A stretch of DNA of 64,000 nt from the NCBI RefSeq assembly GCF_014062315.1, contig NZ_JACGLT010000004.1:62001-126000 (forward strand). Reading direction: 5' to 3'. Position numbers and translations under genes: made by a program. Below, piece by piece: positions 1 through 8,727 of this stretch. This DNA comes from Gelidibacter maritimus (GTDB lineage Bacteria > Bacteroidota > Bacteroidia > Flavobacteriales > Flavobacteriaceae). The notes under the pieces are model-generated. The model did not search any database. It was not told the DNA's origin and saw nothing but the letters and a program-made list of their open reading frames with translations. Position 1 is the first letter of the stretch; every line of letters begins with the position of its first letter.

Positions 1-1505
1 TCAAAATTGGTAGTGCGGTTTATGATTATAATACATTCAGTGCTGCGGCCGGAGGAGAAGACTTTCAGGCTCCAGACTTGTGGTCCATTAATAACACCGA
101 TTTAAAGACTCATAGAGCGTTCAATAATTTGACTGAACGTCGATTGGTTGGCGCCTTTGCTACCTTTAATGCCAATTATGACAATATGGTTTTTCTTAGT
201 TTAACCGCTAGAAATGACTGGAGTTCTACCTTACCAAAAAAGAACAATTCCTTCTTTTATCCATCGGCCGGTCTAAGTTTTGTCTTTACGGAATTGGAGC
301 CTTTAAAAGGCATTAAAGATGTGCTGTCTTACGGTAAACTGAGAGCTTCTATTGCGCAAGTGGGAAAGGACGCGAATCCGTATAATATTCGACCATTTTA
401 CACAAATGCGTTGACTACGGGAGGCGGATTCAGATATGGATTTACAGGACCAAGTTTAGATTTACGACCTGAGATGACCACTTCTTATGAGTATGGTATT
501 GAGTTGAAATTACTTAAAAACAGGTTAGGGTTGGATGTGACCTATTTTAACAAAAAATCTGTAGATCAAATTGTTCAAAATCTAAGGCTCAGCTACGCTA
601 CAGGCTTCGTACTTATGACATTCAATGCCGGTGAAATCCAAAATGAAGGTATTGAACTCCAATTGAATGCCACGCCTGTAAGAACCGATAACTTCAGTTG
701 GGATATTTTAGCTAATTACACTCAAAACAAGAGTGAGCTTATAAAATTGCCTGGAGATGTTCAAGAGTTTTATAATTCTGATACCTGGTTATACGGAAAC
801 GTACGTGTGGGTTCGAGAGTGGGTGGTCCTTTGACGACATTCACCGGTTATGATTATCAGCGCAATGACCAAGGAGAAGTGTTGATTAATCCTTCCAACG
901 GATTGCCGATATTGGATACAAGCGAATGGATCATCGTTGGAGATAGAAACCCAAAATTCACCATGGGTCTAACCAATACCTTTAGATATAAAAATTTCTC
1001 TTTGAACTTCCTATTGGATTTCAGAGTTGGCGGCGATGTATATAACGCTACCGAACATTATTTAACTACAAGAGGCTTAAGTAAAAGAACTTTGGATAGA
1101 GAAGTGCCACGAATTGTAACCGGGGTCCTAAAAGACGGTAACGAAAATTCCGCCAATCCTACGGAAAACAATATTCCTATTGACCTGTACCGCAACTCAT
1201 CCTATTGGAGTTCAATCTACCCGCATCAAAGTTTTATTGAAAAGGATATCAATTGGGTGCGTTTAAGAGATGTCACATTAGGTTATAATTTGCCATCAAG
1301 CTTTTTGGATAGAACGAAGTTCTTAAGAAGCGCCAGTTTATTTATCACAGGGACTGATTTGTTCTTATTTACGAATTACTCTGGTTTAGATCCTGTGGCT
1401 AATGGAAACTCCGCTGCTGTAGGTGGTGCCGGAGGTGCAGGATTGGATTACGGAAACTTTCCGCTTCCAAGGGGATTGAATTTTGGATTAAAAGTTGGAT
1501 TTTAA
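1..1505 (+). CDS. SusC/RagA-type TonB-dependent outer-membrane receptor, C-terminal part (5' end outside window)
   Basis: The reading frame is open from base 3, so this is the last 500 or so residues of a receptor whose N-terminus lies upstream. The visible part has features of a TonB-dependent beta-barrel: alternating aromatic strands, RNDWSSTLP, a DVTYFNKKS strand and a late LRDVTLGYNLP block, ending in hydrophobic GLNFGLKVGF as expected for the last barrel strand. The family imports large ligands (glycans, peptides) across the outer membrane in a complex with a SusD lipoprotein, and a SusD-type gene follows after 12 bases. The ligand cannot be told from this part. Family assignment is firm. 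Confidence 0.93.
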   Translation, partial: KIGSAVYDYNTFSAAAGGEDFQAPDLWSINNTDLKTHRAFNNLTERRLVGAFATFNANYDNMVFLSLTARNDWSSTLPKKNNSFFYPSAGLSFVFTELEPLKGIKDVLSYGKLRASIAQVGKDANPYNIRPFYTNALTTGGGFRYGFTGPSLDLRPEMTTSYEYGIELKLLKNRLGLDVTYFNKKSVDQIVQNLRLSYATGFVLMTFNAGEIQNEGIELQLNATPVRTDNFSWDILANYTQNKSELIKLPGDVQEFYNSDTWLYGNVRVGSRVGGPLTTFTGYDYQRNDQGEVLINPSNGLPILDTSEWIIVGDRNPKFTMGLTNTFRYKNFSLNFLLDFRVGGDVYNATEHYLTTRGLSKRTLDREVPRIVTGVLKDGNENSANPTENNIPIDLYRNSSYWSSIYPHQSFIEKDINWVRLRDVTLGYNLPSSFLDRTKFLRSASLFITGTDLFLFTNYSGLDPVANGNSAAVGGAGGAGLDYGNFPLPRGLNFGLKVGF

Positions 1506-1517
1506 ATAAAAATAGCG

Positions 1518-3134
1518 ATGAAAAAAATAATATACACATTTTTAATAATTACCGGTACATTGACCATTTCGGGTTGTTCTGATTATTTGGACGTCAATAC
1601 CAATCCCAATGGACCGGATGCACTTTTGCAACCTGAACTATTCCTGCCACAGATACAATCTGAGATGGCAGTGGCCGTACAATGGGACGGACGTTTTACA
1701 GGGTTTTACACTCAAAACTGGGCCTACACGTCTGGATCGAGTTATTCTCTCAACCTCCATAACAATCCGTTGTCCGATTCTTACGCGCAACTTTGGAGGG
1801 CTGTTTATTGGAGTATGGGCTACAATCTATCCGATATGATTGAAAGCGGAGAGCTCAATAAAAAATATGATTTTGTCGGAGTAGGGCATATCATGAGAGC
1901 TTACGGATGGCAAATGTTGACCGACTATCACGGGCCGGTTATTGTAACAGAAGCTTTTAATTCCAGTCAGCGGGTTTTTGATTATGATGAACAACCGGTG
2001 GTTTATGAAGAGATTAAAAGACTGTTGCTCTTAGGAATAGAAAACTTGGAAAGAACCGACGGATTGGGACCTGACGATTCAGGCTTACGTGAAGCTGATC
2101 TTATATATAGTGGCGACCGTGACAAGTGGATCAAATTCGCCTATGGCTTACTCGCCATAAATGCCCACCGTCTCACCAATAAAAGTTCTTATGATGCCGA
2201 CCAAGTAATTGCTTATGTTAATAAGTCACTGGCTGGAAACCAAGATGATGCCAGTATCGGTTTTGATGGCACGATAAGTTCTGATACTAACTTTTTTGGA
2301 CCTCTGAGAGATAATATCGGATATTATCGCCAGACAAAATTTATGGTAGGGCTTCTTGATGGCACCAATCCAGAACTTACAGATCCTAGTCTCATTGGTG
2401 CGGATCCATTGCCTGAAAACTCTGCTGATCATCTTAAAGATCCGCGTATTACTGCCATGATGGCACCATCTCCAGATGGACAGTACCGAGGTATTTCTCC
2501 TGAATTAGGAATCAATGAATGGTCTGCCGCAGAGGCAAACCAGGTGCCTAAGAACTTCTGGAATGAGGTAGGCTACAAAGGCTCATCGCCATCACCTCAG
2601 ATTTACATCTTTAATAACTCAGAGAGATTTCCATTGATGACCTATGCGCAACTACAATTTATCAAGGCAGAAGCTGCATTTATCTCCAACAAAAAAGACG
2701 TGGCACTTACTGCCTACCAAGAAGGGGTGAAATCGCATATTGAATTTTCAAAACAATATGCACCGGATCCTACAATTTTTGAAGAAAGAAAAACGGTTTA
2801 TTTGTCGAGTACCGAATTGTTTCCGGTGGCTACTGAAGACTTGACCTTATCCAAGATCATGCTTCAAAAATATATTGCTACCTGGGGATGGGGCTTTATG
2901 GAAACCTGGTCTGATATGAGACGTTATCATTATGATGTTGATGCTGCCGATCCTGTCTATAAGGGCTTTGAGCTTCCAGATCCGCTGTATATTACCAATA
3001 ATGATCAACCAGCCTATCGTGCCAGGCCAAGGTATAACTCAGAATACATGTGGAACAAAGCGGCATTAGAGGTTATTGGTGCTTATGAAGAAGATTATCA
3101 CACTTATGAAACTTGGTTTAGCAAACCTGAATAA
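1518..3134 (+). CDS. SusD/RagB-like outer-membrane lipoprotein (SusD-like_2 type)
   Basis: The 538-residue protein has a lipoprotein signal peptide ending in TISGC, so Cys20 is the expected lipidation site. The mature start SDYLDVNTNPNGP is typical of SusD-like_2 proteins. TPR-like helices follow, and WGWGFMETWSDMRRYHYD near residue 455 matches the conserved C-terminal block of the family. In known systems SusD forms the surface lid over the SusC barrel and binds the ligand. It lies 12 bases after the receptor and is followed at 10 bases by another lipoprotein, so the three are very likely one operon. The substrate is not evident. Confidence 0.92.
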   Translation: MKKIIYTFLIITGTLTISGCSDYLDVNTNPNGPDALLQPELFLPQIQSEMAVAVQWDGRFTGFYTQNWAYTSGSSYSLNLHNNPLSDSYAQLWRAVYWSMGYNLSDMIESGELNKKYDFVGVGHIMRAYGWQMLTDYHGPVIVTEAFNSSQRVFDYDEQPVVYEEIKRLLLLGIENLERTDGLGPDDSGLREADLIYSGDRDKWIKFAYGLLAINAHRLTNKSSYDADQVIAYVNKSLAGNQDDASIGFDGTISSDTNFFGPLRDNIGYYRQTKFMVGLLDGTNPELTDPSLIGADPLPENSADHLKDPRITAMMAPSPDGQYRGISPELGINEWSAAEANQVPKNFWNEVGYKGSSPSPQIYIFNNSERFPLMTYAQLQFIKAEAAFISNKKDVALTAYQEGVKSHIEFSKQYAPDPTIFEERKTVYLSSTELFPVATEDLTLSKIMLQKYIATWGWGFMETWSDMRRYHYDVDAADPVYKGFELPDPLYITNNDQPAYRARPRYNSEYMWNKAALEVIGAYEEDYHTYETWFSKPE

Positions 3135-3144
3135 CTATAAAATT

Positions 3145-3936
3145 ATGAGAAAGTCATTCAATACTATACTACTATTATTCGCTGTAAGTCTCGTTTTTAA
3201 TGCGTGCGATGAAAATGCAATTCCTGAGGTTACGGAGAACGTTCCCGATGGTGGAACCTATGCCAAATTCTTTTTTCATGTACAGGACGCTCCCGCGGTA
3301 AACTTTTATTTTGATGAAAAAAAGGTGAGTTCGGTAGCTTCATCCACATCAGATGAAGTCAAGGGAAATGTTTACGGCTCTGTTTTTCCATCCAACGCCT
3401 ATGCGTTGATTCCGTCTGGCACATTTAATGTGACGGCACGCGACTTGGAAGGAAATACTGTGGCTGCCACTTCTCTGACCCTTGCGGCAGATTCACATCA
3501 TTCCATTTATCTTGGGGGTACCGATGAGAATTATGAGATTTTTACTATCGAAGATGATCTCCCAGAAGCTAATTATGAAAAGATCTATTGGAGGTTTGTC
3601 AATTCCATGTCCAATATGCCATTTGCAGTAGATGCTTATGCGGTGAGAGCTGCGGTACCAGCCACAGAGGACACCCCAGCAGAACCTGTTGAGATTGTTA
3701 CTCTGGGCACTGGGATAGCTTTCAAACAAGCAGGAGATTATAAAGAATTAAAGCCAGGCAGGTATAACTACAGAATTTTTGAGTCGGGGACTGATTATGA
3801 TGTGGAAACATCAACCCCTTATATTCAAAATTCCATTACGCTTGCAAGTATAGGGCGGGTTTATTCTACGCAAATTAGAGGAACCTATACGCCAACACCA
3901 GGTTCAAAAAATATTGACTACTGGAGAGAGCGTTAA
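3145..3936 (+). CDS. Secreted lipoprotein, DUF4397-like
   Basis: The start at 3145 is chosen over an earlier in-frame ATG at 3076. It opens MRKSFNTILLLFAVSLVFNAC, a clear lipoprotein signal, while the earlier start would overlap the SusD gene. The 263-residue product has an Ig-like beta-sandwich pattern with YAKFFFHVQDAPAVNFYFD near the N-terminus and LKPGRYNYRIFESG later. These resemble DUF4397 repeats, which occur in surface lipoproteins beside SusC/SusD pairs. It may be a surface glycan- or ligand-binding accessory protein; this is inferred from position only. The hairpin terminator at 4084-4113 closes the operon. Confidence 0.72.
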   Translation: MRKSFNTILLLFAVSLVFNACDENAIPEVTENVPDGGTYAKFFFHVQDAPAVNFYFDEKKVSSVASSTSDEVKGNVYGSVFPSNAYALIPSGTFNVTARDLEGNTVAATSLTLAADSHHSIYLGGTDENYEIFTIEDDLPEANYEKIYWRFVNSMSNMPFAVDAYAVRAAVPATEDTPAEPVEIVTLGTGIAFKQAGDYKELKPGRYNYRIFESGTDYDVETSTPYIQNSITLASIGRVYSTQIRGTYTPTPGSKNIDYWRER

Positions 3937-4083
3937 GCCTTTATTAATAACCTCGGGGCCTGTCCGATCGAAACGGGCGGATAAGCCTACGACACATGTA
4001 CAAGGAATTATTTTTCTGTCGAAACAAGTCTCGCGGTAATTAAACCCACTGGTGGGAATCAAAAAACCTTAAAGAAGGAGAAG

Positions 4084-4113
4084 GAGACACTAATTGTGGC
4101 TCTTTCTTTTTTT
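4084..4113 (+). terminator. Intrinsic terminator after SusC/SusD/lipoprotein operon
   Basis: GAGACAC and GTGGCTC form a 7-bp stem with one mismatch around a TAATT loop, followed by a T-rich run (TTTCTTTTTTT). It sits 150 bases after the lipoprotein stop and 52 bases before the next gene. A second, smaller hairpin (CCCAC-TG-GTGGG, 4045-4056) lies just upstream. Confidence 0.6.
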
Positions 4114-4165
4114 ATAGGATGAGCATAATACTATAAAATTCATTTCACTCTAATCATACTTTCTT

Positions 4166-5761
4166 ATGTCAACGAACATTCGATCTATTATGTTGATACT
4201 CCTCTGTGGTATCGTTCTAAATTCTTGTAAATCTATAAAACCTTCTGGGCCTCCTTCAAAAACCGTTGTGGAATTTCCACGGGAAGCAAATGACAAGTCA
4301 CGGATGGACGAAAACCCCGATATAGAGCAGCAGTCTAAGAACAGCCCTGAAGTGATGCGTGAATTTAGAGCGGCATGGATTGCAACGGTCGCTAACATCA
4401 ATTGGCCCAGTAAACCCGGACTGTCCACCCAAGAACAGCAGGAGGAAGCCCTTAAATTACTCGATCTGTTAAAGGATCACCACTATAACGCCGTAATTTT
4501 TCAAGTCAGACCTCAGGCAGATGCCCTATATAACAGCTCTTTGGAGCCGTGGTCTTACTTTCTTTCTGGAGAAGTAGGCAAAGCTCCAGAACCTTGGTAT
4601 GATCCTCTCAGTTTTTGGATCGAGGCAGCTCATGACAGAGGTATGGAGTTACACGTATGGTTAAATCCTTATAGGTCCCATCACACGACGGGAGGTGAAT
4701 TGAGTCCAAAATCTTTAGTAAATACACATCCTGAAATTATGGTACCGTTGAAAAACGGAATGTGGTGGATGGATCCTTCCAAAGAAGCAACCCAAGATCA
4801 TTCTGCAGCGGTAGTCATGGATATAGTAAAACGCTATGATATTGACGGCGTTCATTTTGATGATTACTTCTACCCATACACCTCCTACAATGATGGCCAG
4901 GATTTTCCCGACGCCATAAGCTATCAAACTTATTTAAGCAAAGGAGGTTCACTGTCAGTATCGGATTGGAGGAGAGATGCGGTCAATAGTTTTGTGCAGC
5001 GGATCTATAGTGAAATTAAAGCGGAAAAACCTAAAGTTAAATTTGGCTTGAGTCCATTTGGGATTTGGAGGCCTGGCCATCCAAGTTCTATTGCCGGTAT
5101 GGATCAGTATGATGCCTTGTATGCTGACGCCAAGCTTTGGTTAAATAAAGGGTGGATCGATTATTTTACACCCCAATTGTATTGGAAAATCAACCAAATT
5201 CCACAAAGTTTTCCAGTGTTGTTGGGTTGGTGGAAAAGTGAAAATACCTTAAACCGGCACTTATGGCCGGGCATTAGCCTATACCATGGTGGTGGCGCTG
5301 AGAATGTTGACGAAACCGTCAATCAAATTATGATAACGCGAGGTATGTTACCAGAAAGCATGGGCACCGTCCATTGGAGTATCAAACCGCTGATTTCCTA
5401 TCCCAACCTTGCACAGGGCCTATTGGATGGTCCTTATAAAAAACAGGCCCTGGTTCCTGCGAGTCCATGGCTCAACAGCAAACTTCCTGATGTGCCAATG
5501 GTCCGCACCGAAAGGGAGGGACAAAAAGTAGTTGTCTCTTGGGAGCCCGTTGGACCAGAAGAGGTATTTAAATGGGTGGTTTTCTATAAATACGGTGAAA
5601 ATTGGGAGTATAAGATTATGGACAGGACACAAAATACGACGGAATTGGAATTGAATAAAACCACAAATGAAAATCAGGTGGCTTTATCTGCAGTTGGGGT
5701 TACAGCAATAGATCGAACTGGAAACCAGAGCAGTTTTAATGAAATTGAGATGACATATTGA
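4166..5761 (+). CDS. GHL10/DUF187-family glycoside-hydrolase-like lipoprotein (copy 1)
   Basis: The 531-residue protein begins with a lipoprotein signal (LILLCGIVLNSC). From about residue 65 it carries the glycosyl-hydrolase-like 10 domain: FRAAWIATVANINWPS, a RPQADALY block, ELHVWLNPYR, and DIDGVHFDDYFYPY, whose acidic pair is a candidate catalytic or substrate-binding motif of this TIM-barrel family. A fibronectin-like domain follows at the C-terminus. Related proteins are thought to act on cell-wall or other polysaccharides, but biochemistry is thin. It lies just after the SusC/SusD operon terminator. A close paralogue sits at 41768-43444. Confidence 0.88.
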   Translation: MSTNIRSIMLILLCGIVLNSCKSIKPSGPPSKTVVEFPREANDKSRMDENPDIEQQSKNSPEVMREFRAAWIATVANINWPSKPGLSTQEQQEEALKLLDLLKDHHYNAVIFQVRPQADALYNSSLEPWSYFLSGEVGKAPEPWYDPLSFWIEAAHDRGMELHVWLNPYRSHHTTGGELSPKSLVNTHPEIMVPLKNGMWWMDPSKEATQDHSAAVVMDIVKRYDIDGVHFDDYFYPYTSYNDGQDFPDAISYQTYLSKGGSLSVSDWRRDAVNSFVQRIYSEIKAEKPKVKFGLSPFGIWRPGHPSSIAGMDQYDALYADAKLWLNKGWIDYFTPQLYWKINQIPQSFPVLLGWWKSENTLNRHLWPGISLYHGGGAENVDETVNQIMITRGMLPESMGTVHWSIKPLISYPNLAQGLLDGPYKKQALVPASPWLNSKLPDVPMVRTEREGQKVVVSWEPVGPEEVFKWVVFYKYGENWEYKIMDRTQNTTELELNKTTNENQVALSAVGVTAIDRTGNQSSFNEIEMTY

Positions 5762-6035
5762 ATGTCATGACGCTCATTGTATGCTCTAGATATAGCAGAT
5801 TTTACCTGAAAATACCGATGTCTGAAAGAAGGTTTTAATTTAGATACCATTCTTTTATCTATGGGAATGAGATGTTGGTGTCCATCCAGTGAAATTAAGA
5901 TGTAGTTAGTCTATATTTTATAAACTCATGAATCATCTAATTTATGACCATCATTGTTATTGAACTGCTAATTGGTATGCCCCATCGCGTCAGACGAATG
6001 CGGCCCTTTGGAGGAGATGGACCGCCAAATCTTTA

Positions 6036-6635
6036 TTAATTCGCATCAGTGGACTTGCGTCGAGGTTCTTGATTAAACAAATCAATCGTCTTTTCAATCG
6101 CTTTATCAAACTTCTCCCATGACTCTTGAGAAGTCAAGTCAGTGGTGATAAACTTTTTATTGAATTTAGACAACAGTGTAAAATAGACATACCCGCCAAT
6201 CATCAATTGAAAGGCGTGGTTAAGAGAACTGTTCTTATCAGAAATGGCAAAAATTTTCCCCATTTCCTTATTACTATATTTAAATAAATCGCGTGTTGCC
6301 TCGTTGTTTTCAAGCAATTGCCATCGCAGAATTTCTTGGGTGAGTTTGTTCTCTCGAAGCTCTTTTGTTCCGGCCATGGCAAACTCCTTGAGGTCTTCAA
6401 CCGTCGCCAAGTCTTTATCGTGAAGCGCCAACATCGATTTAAAAAAGTCACCTTTCTTGGCCAGTTGTAGAAGTAAGCCTTCCAATCCACCAAAATACCG
6501 GTAGATCAATTCTTTAGACACTCCGGCTTTCTTGGCAATGGCATTAATGCCTACCGCTTGCGGTCCATTTTCTTCCAAAAGGCTTAAAAAGCTTTCGTAT
6601 ATTTTTTCTTCGGTTGCGGCTCTATCTTTCTTCAT
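6036..6635 (-). CDS. TetR-family transcriptional regulator
   Basis: This 199-residue protein has the TetR N-terminal DNA-binding domain: residues 5-50 include AVGINAIAKKAGVSKELIYRYF, the helix-turn-helix with the family YRYF signature. The C-terminal helical part should be the ligand and dimer domain. It is the second gene after the transglutaminase-fold protein (26-base gap) on the minus strand, facing away from the beta-oxidation genes. TetR regulators beside acyl-CoA genes often sense acyl-CoA or fatty acids. Here the dyad at 7434-7451, over both divergent promoters, is the best candidate operator. The ligand is inferred from context only. Confidence 0.9.
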   Translation of the reverse strand: MKKDRAATEEKIYESFLSLLEENGPQAVGINAIAKKAGVSKELIYRYFGGLEGLLLQLAKKGDFFKSMLALHDKDLATVEDLKEFAMAGTKELRENKLTQEILRWQLLENNEATRDLFKYSNKEMGKIFAISDKNSSLNHAFQLMIGGYVYFTLLSKFNKKFITTDLTSQESWEKFDKAIEKTIDLFNQEPRRKSTDAN

Positions 6636-6661
6636 GATATCATTTGAATGTTTAATTGGTA

Positions 6662-7318
6662 TTATAAATCTTTGAGGTTTAATACCATTCCTATTTCTAC
6701 CTTATTTTCTCGTAAAGGGGGATAGGTGTCTTTCATTAAATCGAACATATAGGTTAACGGAACGTGGTCAAAGGTCCCATAATCTTCCAAATACTCCATA
6801 AATACCGAGGTGCCCGAACTGTCATAAGCCTGAAACAAAGAGTCAGTTGTCCCATCGAAATCTAAGGGCGCAACATTCATTTTTTCGCATAAGGATTTAT
6901 TGAACGCCGGAGTTGCTTTCACCCATTTGCCGTTTAAATAGAGTTCAACATAACCGTGTGGGACCAGGACATCATTACCAAATTTTTCAATGATATCATC
7001 CACAGCAATATGGTTTTTAACCTTTGCCAGACCCAATCGTGCGGGAATGTTTTTAGCGCGTAAAACACTGATCAATAAAACAGCTTTATCCAAACAATGG
7101 CCTGTTGTATGGGTGCTTATCTCGGACGCTCGCCAATCGTTTGGCTTTAAACTAATCCTATAGGGGTTATAAGGCCAGGCATCCCGAATATAGTAATAGG
7201 CTTTTATTGCAAAATCCAAAGGTGTGTCTTTGCTGCTGTCTTCGCTTATTTTTTTTATGATGTTTTGAATGTTTTGAGACGAATAATCAAAATTATAATT
7301 CTCTTCCAAATATGTCAT
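6662..7318 (-). CDS. Transglutaminase-superfamily protein
   Basis: The 218-residue cytoplasmic-looking protein has no signal peptide. Its core follows the transglutaminase-like protease fold: THTTGHCLDKAVLLISVLRAKNIPARLG carries the nucleophile Cys, and PHGYVELYLNGKWVKATPAFN carries the His. Where most members have Asp after the W-strand (as in LDPT), this one has KATP, so the usual third residue of the triad is not evident. It is the promoter-proximal gene of a two-gene unit with tetR. A role near fatty-acid metabolism is suggested only by position. Confidence 0.75.
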   Translation of the reverse strand: MTYLEENYNFDYSSQNIQNIIKKISEDSSKDTPLDFAIKAYYYIRDAWPYNPYRISLKPNDWRASEISTHTTGHCLDKAVLLISVLRAKNIPARLGLAKVKNHIAVDDIIEKFGNDVLVPHGYVELYLNGKWVKATPAFNKSLCEKMNVAPLDFDGTTDSLFQAYDSSGTSVFMEYLEDYGTFDHVPLTYMFDLMKDTYPPLRENKVEIGMVLNLKDL

Positions 7319-7404
7319 ATCAGTTAATTATATGCCTTATAGTTAATAATAGTGTTTATTAACATTAGATTTTGTGAGTTTTTACTATTTTTAAGTCGTT
7401 TTGC

Positions 7405-7435
7405 TTGACAAATATAAATCTTTAGTTTAGATTTG
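7405..7435 (+). promoter_or_regulatory. Promoter of the beta-oxidation genes
   Basis: A -33-like TTG at 7405-7407 and a perfect -7 element TAGATTTG at 7428-7435 are separated by 20 bases, fitting the Bacteroidetes promoter pattern. A candidate -7 element for the divergent transglutaminase/tetR unit, TATATTTG on the minus strand (7416-7409), lies inside the same stretch. Confidence 0.6.
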
Positions 7436-7451
7436 TAACCATGTGGTCACA
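7434..7451. promoter_or_regulatory. Candidate TetR operator (18-bp dyad)
   Basis: TGTAACCA-TG-TGGTCACA is an inverted repeat with one mismatch in 8 bp per arm. It overlaps the end of the plus-strand -7 element and the -33 region of the minus-strand promoter. A second, looser dyad (GTTAC-N6-GTAAC) lies at 7470-7485. Position and shape fit a TetR dimer site repressing both directions; binding itself is inferred. Confidence 0.55.
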
Positions 7452-7504
7452 TATTTTTTTACTTTATATGTTACCACCCAGTAACTCTTAAAATACAACA
7501 TCAG

Positions 7505-8704
7505 ATGGAGGCATATATTTATGATTCTGTAAGAACACCCCGTGGAATCGGTAAAAAAACAGGGAGCTTGTCTCAAGTAAGCCCTGTGCAATTAGTAACA
7601 ACTTTGCTTTCGGCCTTAAAAGAGCGCAACCATTTAGACACGTCCTATGTTGAAGACCTCGTCCTGGGCTGTGTCACGCAGGCTGGTGAGCAAGGCGGTA
7701 ATATTGCTAAAGTGGCTGCGCAGGTGGCTGACTACGGCGATCATTTAGCGGCAGTGTCTCTAAACAGGTATTGTGCTTCAGGACTGGAGGCTGTCAATCA
7801 GGCCGCAGCGCGAGTGAGATCGGGGTGGTCTGACTTAATTATTGCTGGAGGGGTTGAATCCATGTCGCGTGTACCCATGGGTATCGACGGTTCTGCGTGG
7901 GTGATGGAGCCGGATGCTGCCTTTGGTAAGTTTGTGCCACAGGGTATTTCGGCCGATTTAATCGCTACCAAATATGGGTATTCTCGAAATGATGTGGATA
8001 GGTTTGCCGTAGAATCGCAAAAACGAGCTGCAGCAGCTTGGTCTAAAAATGCATTTCATAAATCGATAGTTCCGGTTACCGATATTAACGGACTGGAAAT
8101 ATTGGCCAAAGACGAATATATTCGTGCCAACACTACAATAGAAGCTTTGGGTAAATTAAATCCGTCTTTCGAACAGATGGGGGCCATGTTATTTAATCAA
8201 ACGGCTTTGGATACCTACCTTGAAGTTGAGCGTATAAACCATGTGCATCATGCCGGAAATTCCTCTGGACTTGTGGACGGTGCGGCACTAATGCTGATTG
8301 GTTCCAAAGAAATTGGAGAAAAATTAGGATTGACTCCAAGAGCGAAAATTAAAATGGGAAGCATCATCGGCTCGGAACCATTAATTATGTTGGAAGGTCC
8401 TACGCCAGCCACTAAAAAGGCTTTGAGCAAAGCCGGAATGACTGCTTCAGATATCGATTTGTGGGAGATCAACGAGGCATTCGCCGTAGTGCCATTGCGT
8501 CTTATGGAAAATATGAACATAGACCACTCAATTGTGAATGTCAACGGCGGAGCCATTGCTATGGGCCATCCTTTAGGGGCTACGGGCTGTATGATTTTGG
8601 GGACGGCATTGGACGAATTGGAAAAGCAAGATAAAGGCACGGCTTTGGCCACACTCTGCGTAGGTGGCGGTATGGGCATTGCTACAATAATCGAACGTAT
8701 TTAA
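7505..8704 (+). CDS. fadA: Acetyl-CoA C-acyltransferase (thiolase), FadA/FadI type
   Basis: This 399-residue protein is a full-length thiolase. Cys90 in NRYCASGLEAV is the nucleophile, His355 in GHPLGATG and Cys385 in TLCVGGGMG complete the active site, and NEAFAVVPL is also present. It cleaves 3-ketoacyl-CoA with CoA to give acetyl-CoA, the last step of beta-oxidation. The gene is first in the run and precedes the multifunctional enzyme by 23 bases, as in fadA/fadB-like pairs. A biosynthetic thiolase is possible in principle, but the neighbours argue for degradation. Confidence 0.95.
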   Translation: MEAYIYDSVRTPRGIGKKTGSLSQVSPVQLVTTLLSALKERNHLDTSYVEDLVLGCVTQAGEQGGNIAKVAAQVADYGDHLAAVSLNRYCASGLEAVNQAAARVRSGWSDLIIAGGVESMSRVPMGIDGSAWVMEPDAAFGKFVPQGISADLIATKYGYSRNDVDRFAVESQKRAAAAWSKNAFHKSIVPVTDINGLEILAKDEYIRANTTIEALGKLNPSFEQMGAMLFNQTALDTYLEVERINHVHHAGNSSGLVDGAALMLIGSKEIGEKLGLTPRAKIKMGSIIGSEPLIMLEGPTPATKKALSKAGMTASDIDLWEINEAFAVVPLRLMENMNIDHSIVNVNGGAIAMGHPLGATGCMILGTALDELEKQDKGTALATLCVGGGMGIATIIERI

Positions 8705-8727
8705 TCGCTAAAAAAACAGAAACAAAA

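Noticed and set aside
8248-8679. 143-codon minus-strand frame
   Set aside because: It is the shadow of the thiolase gene, whose active-site motifs are intact.
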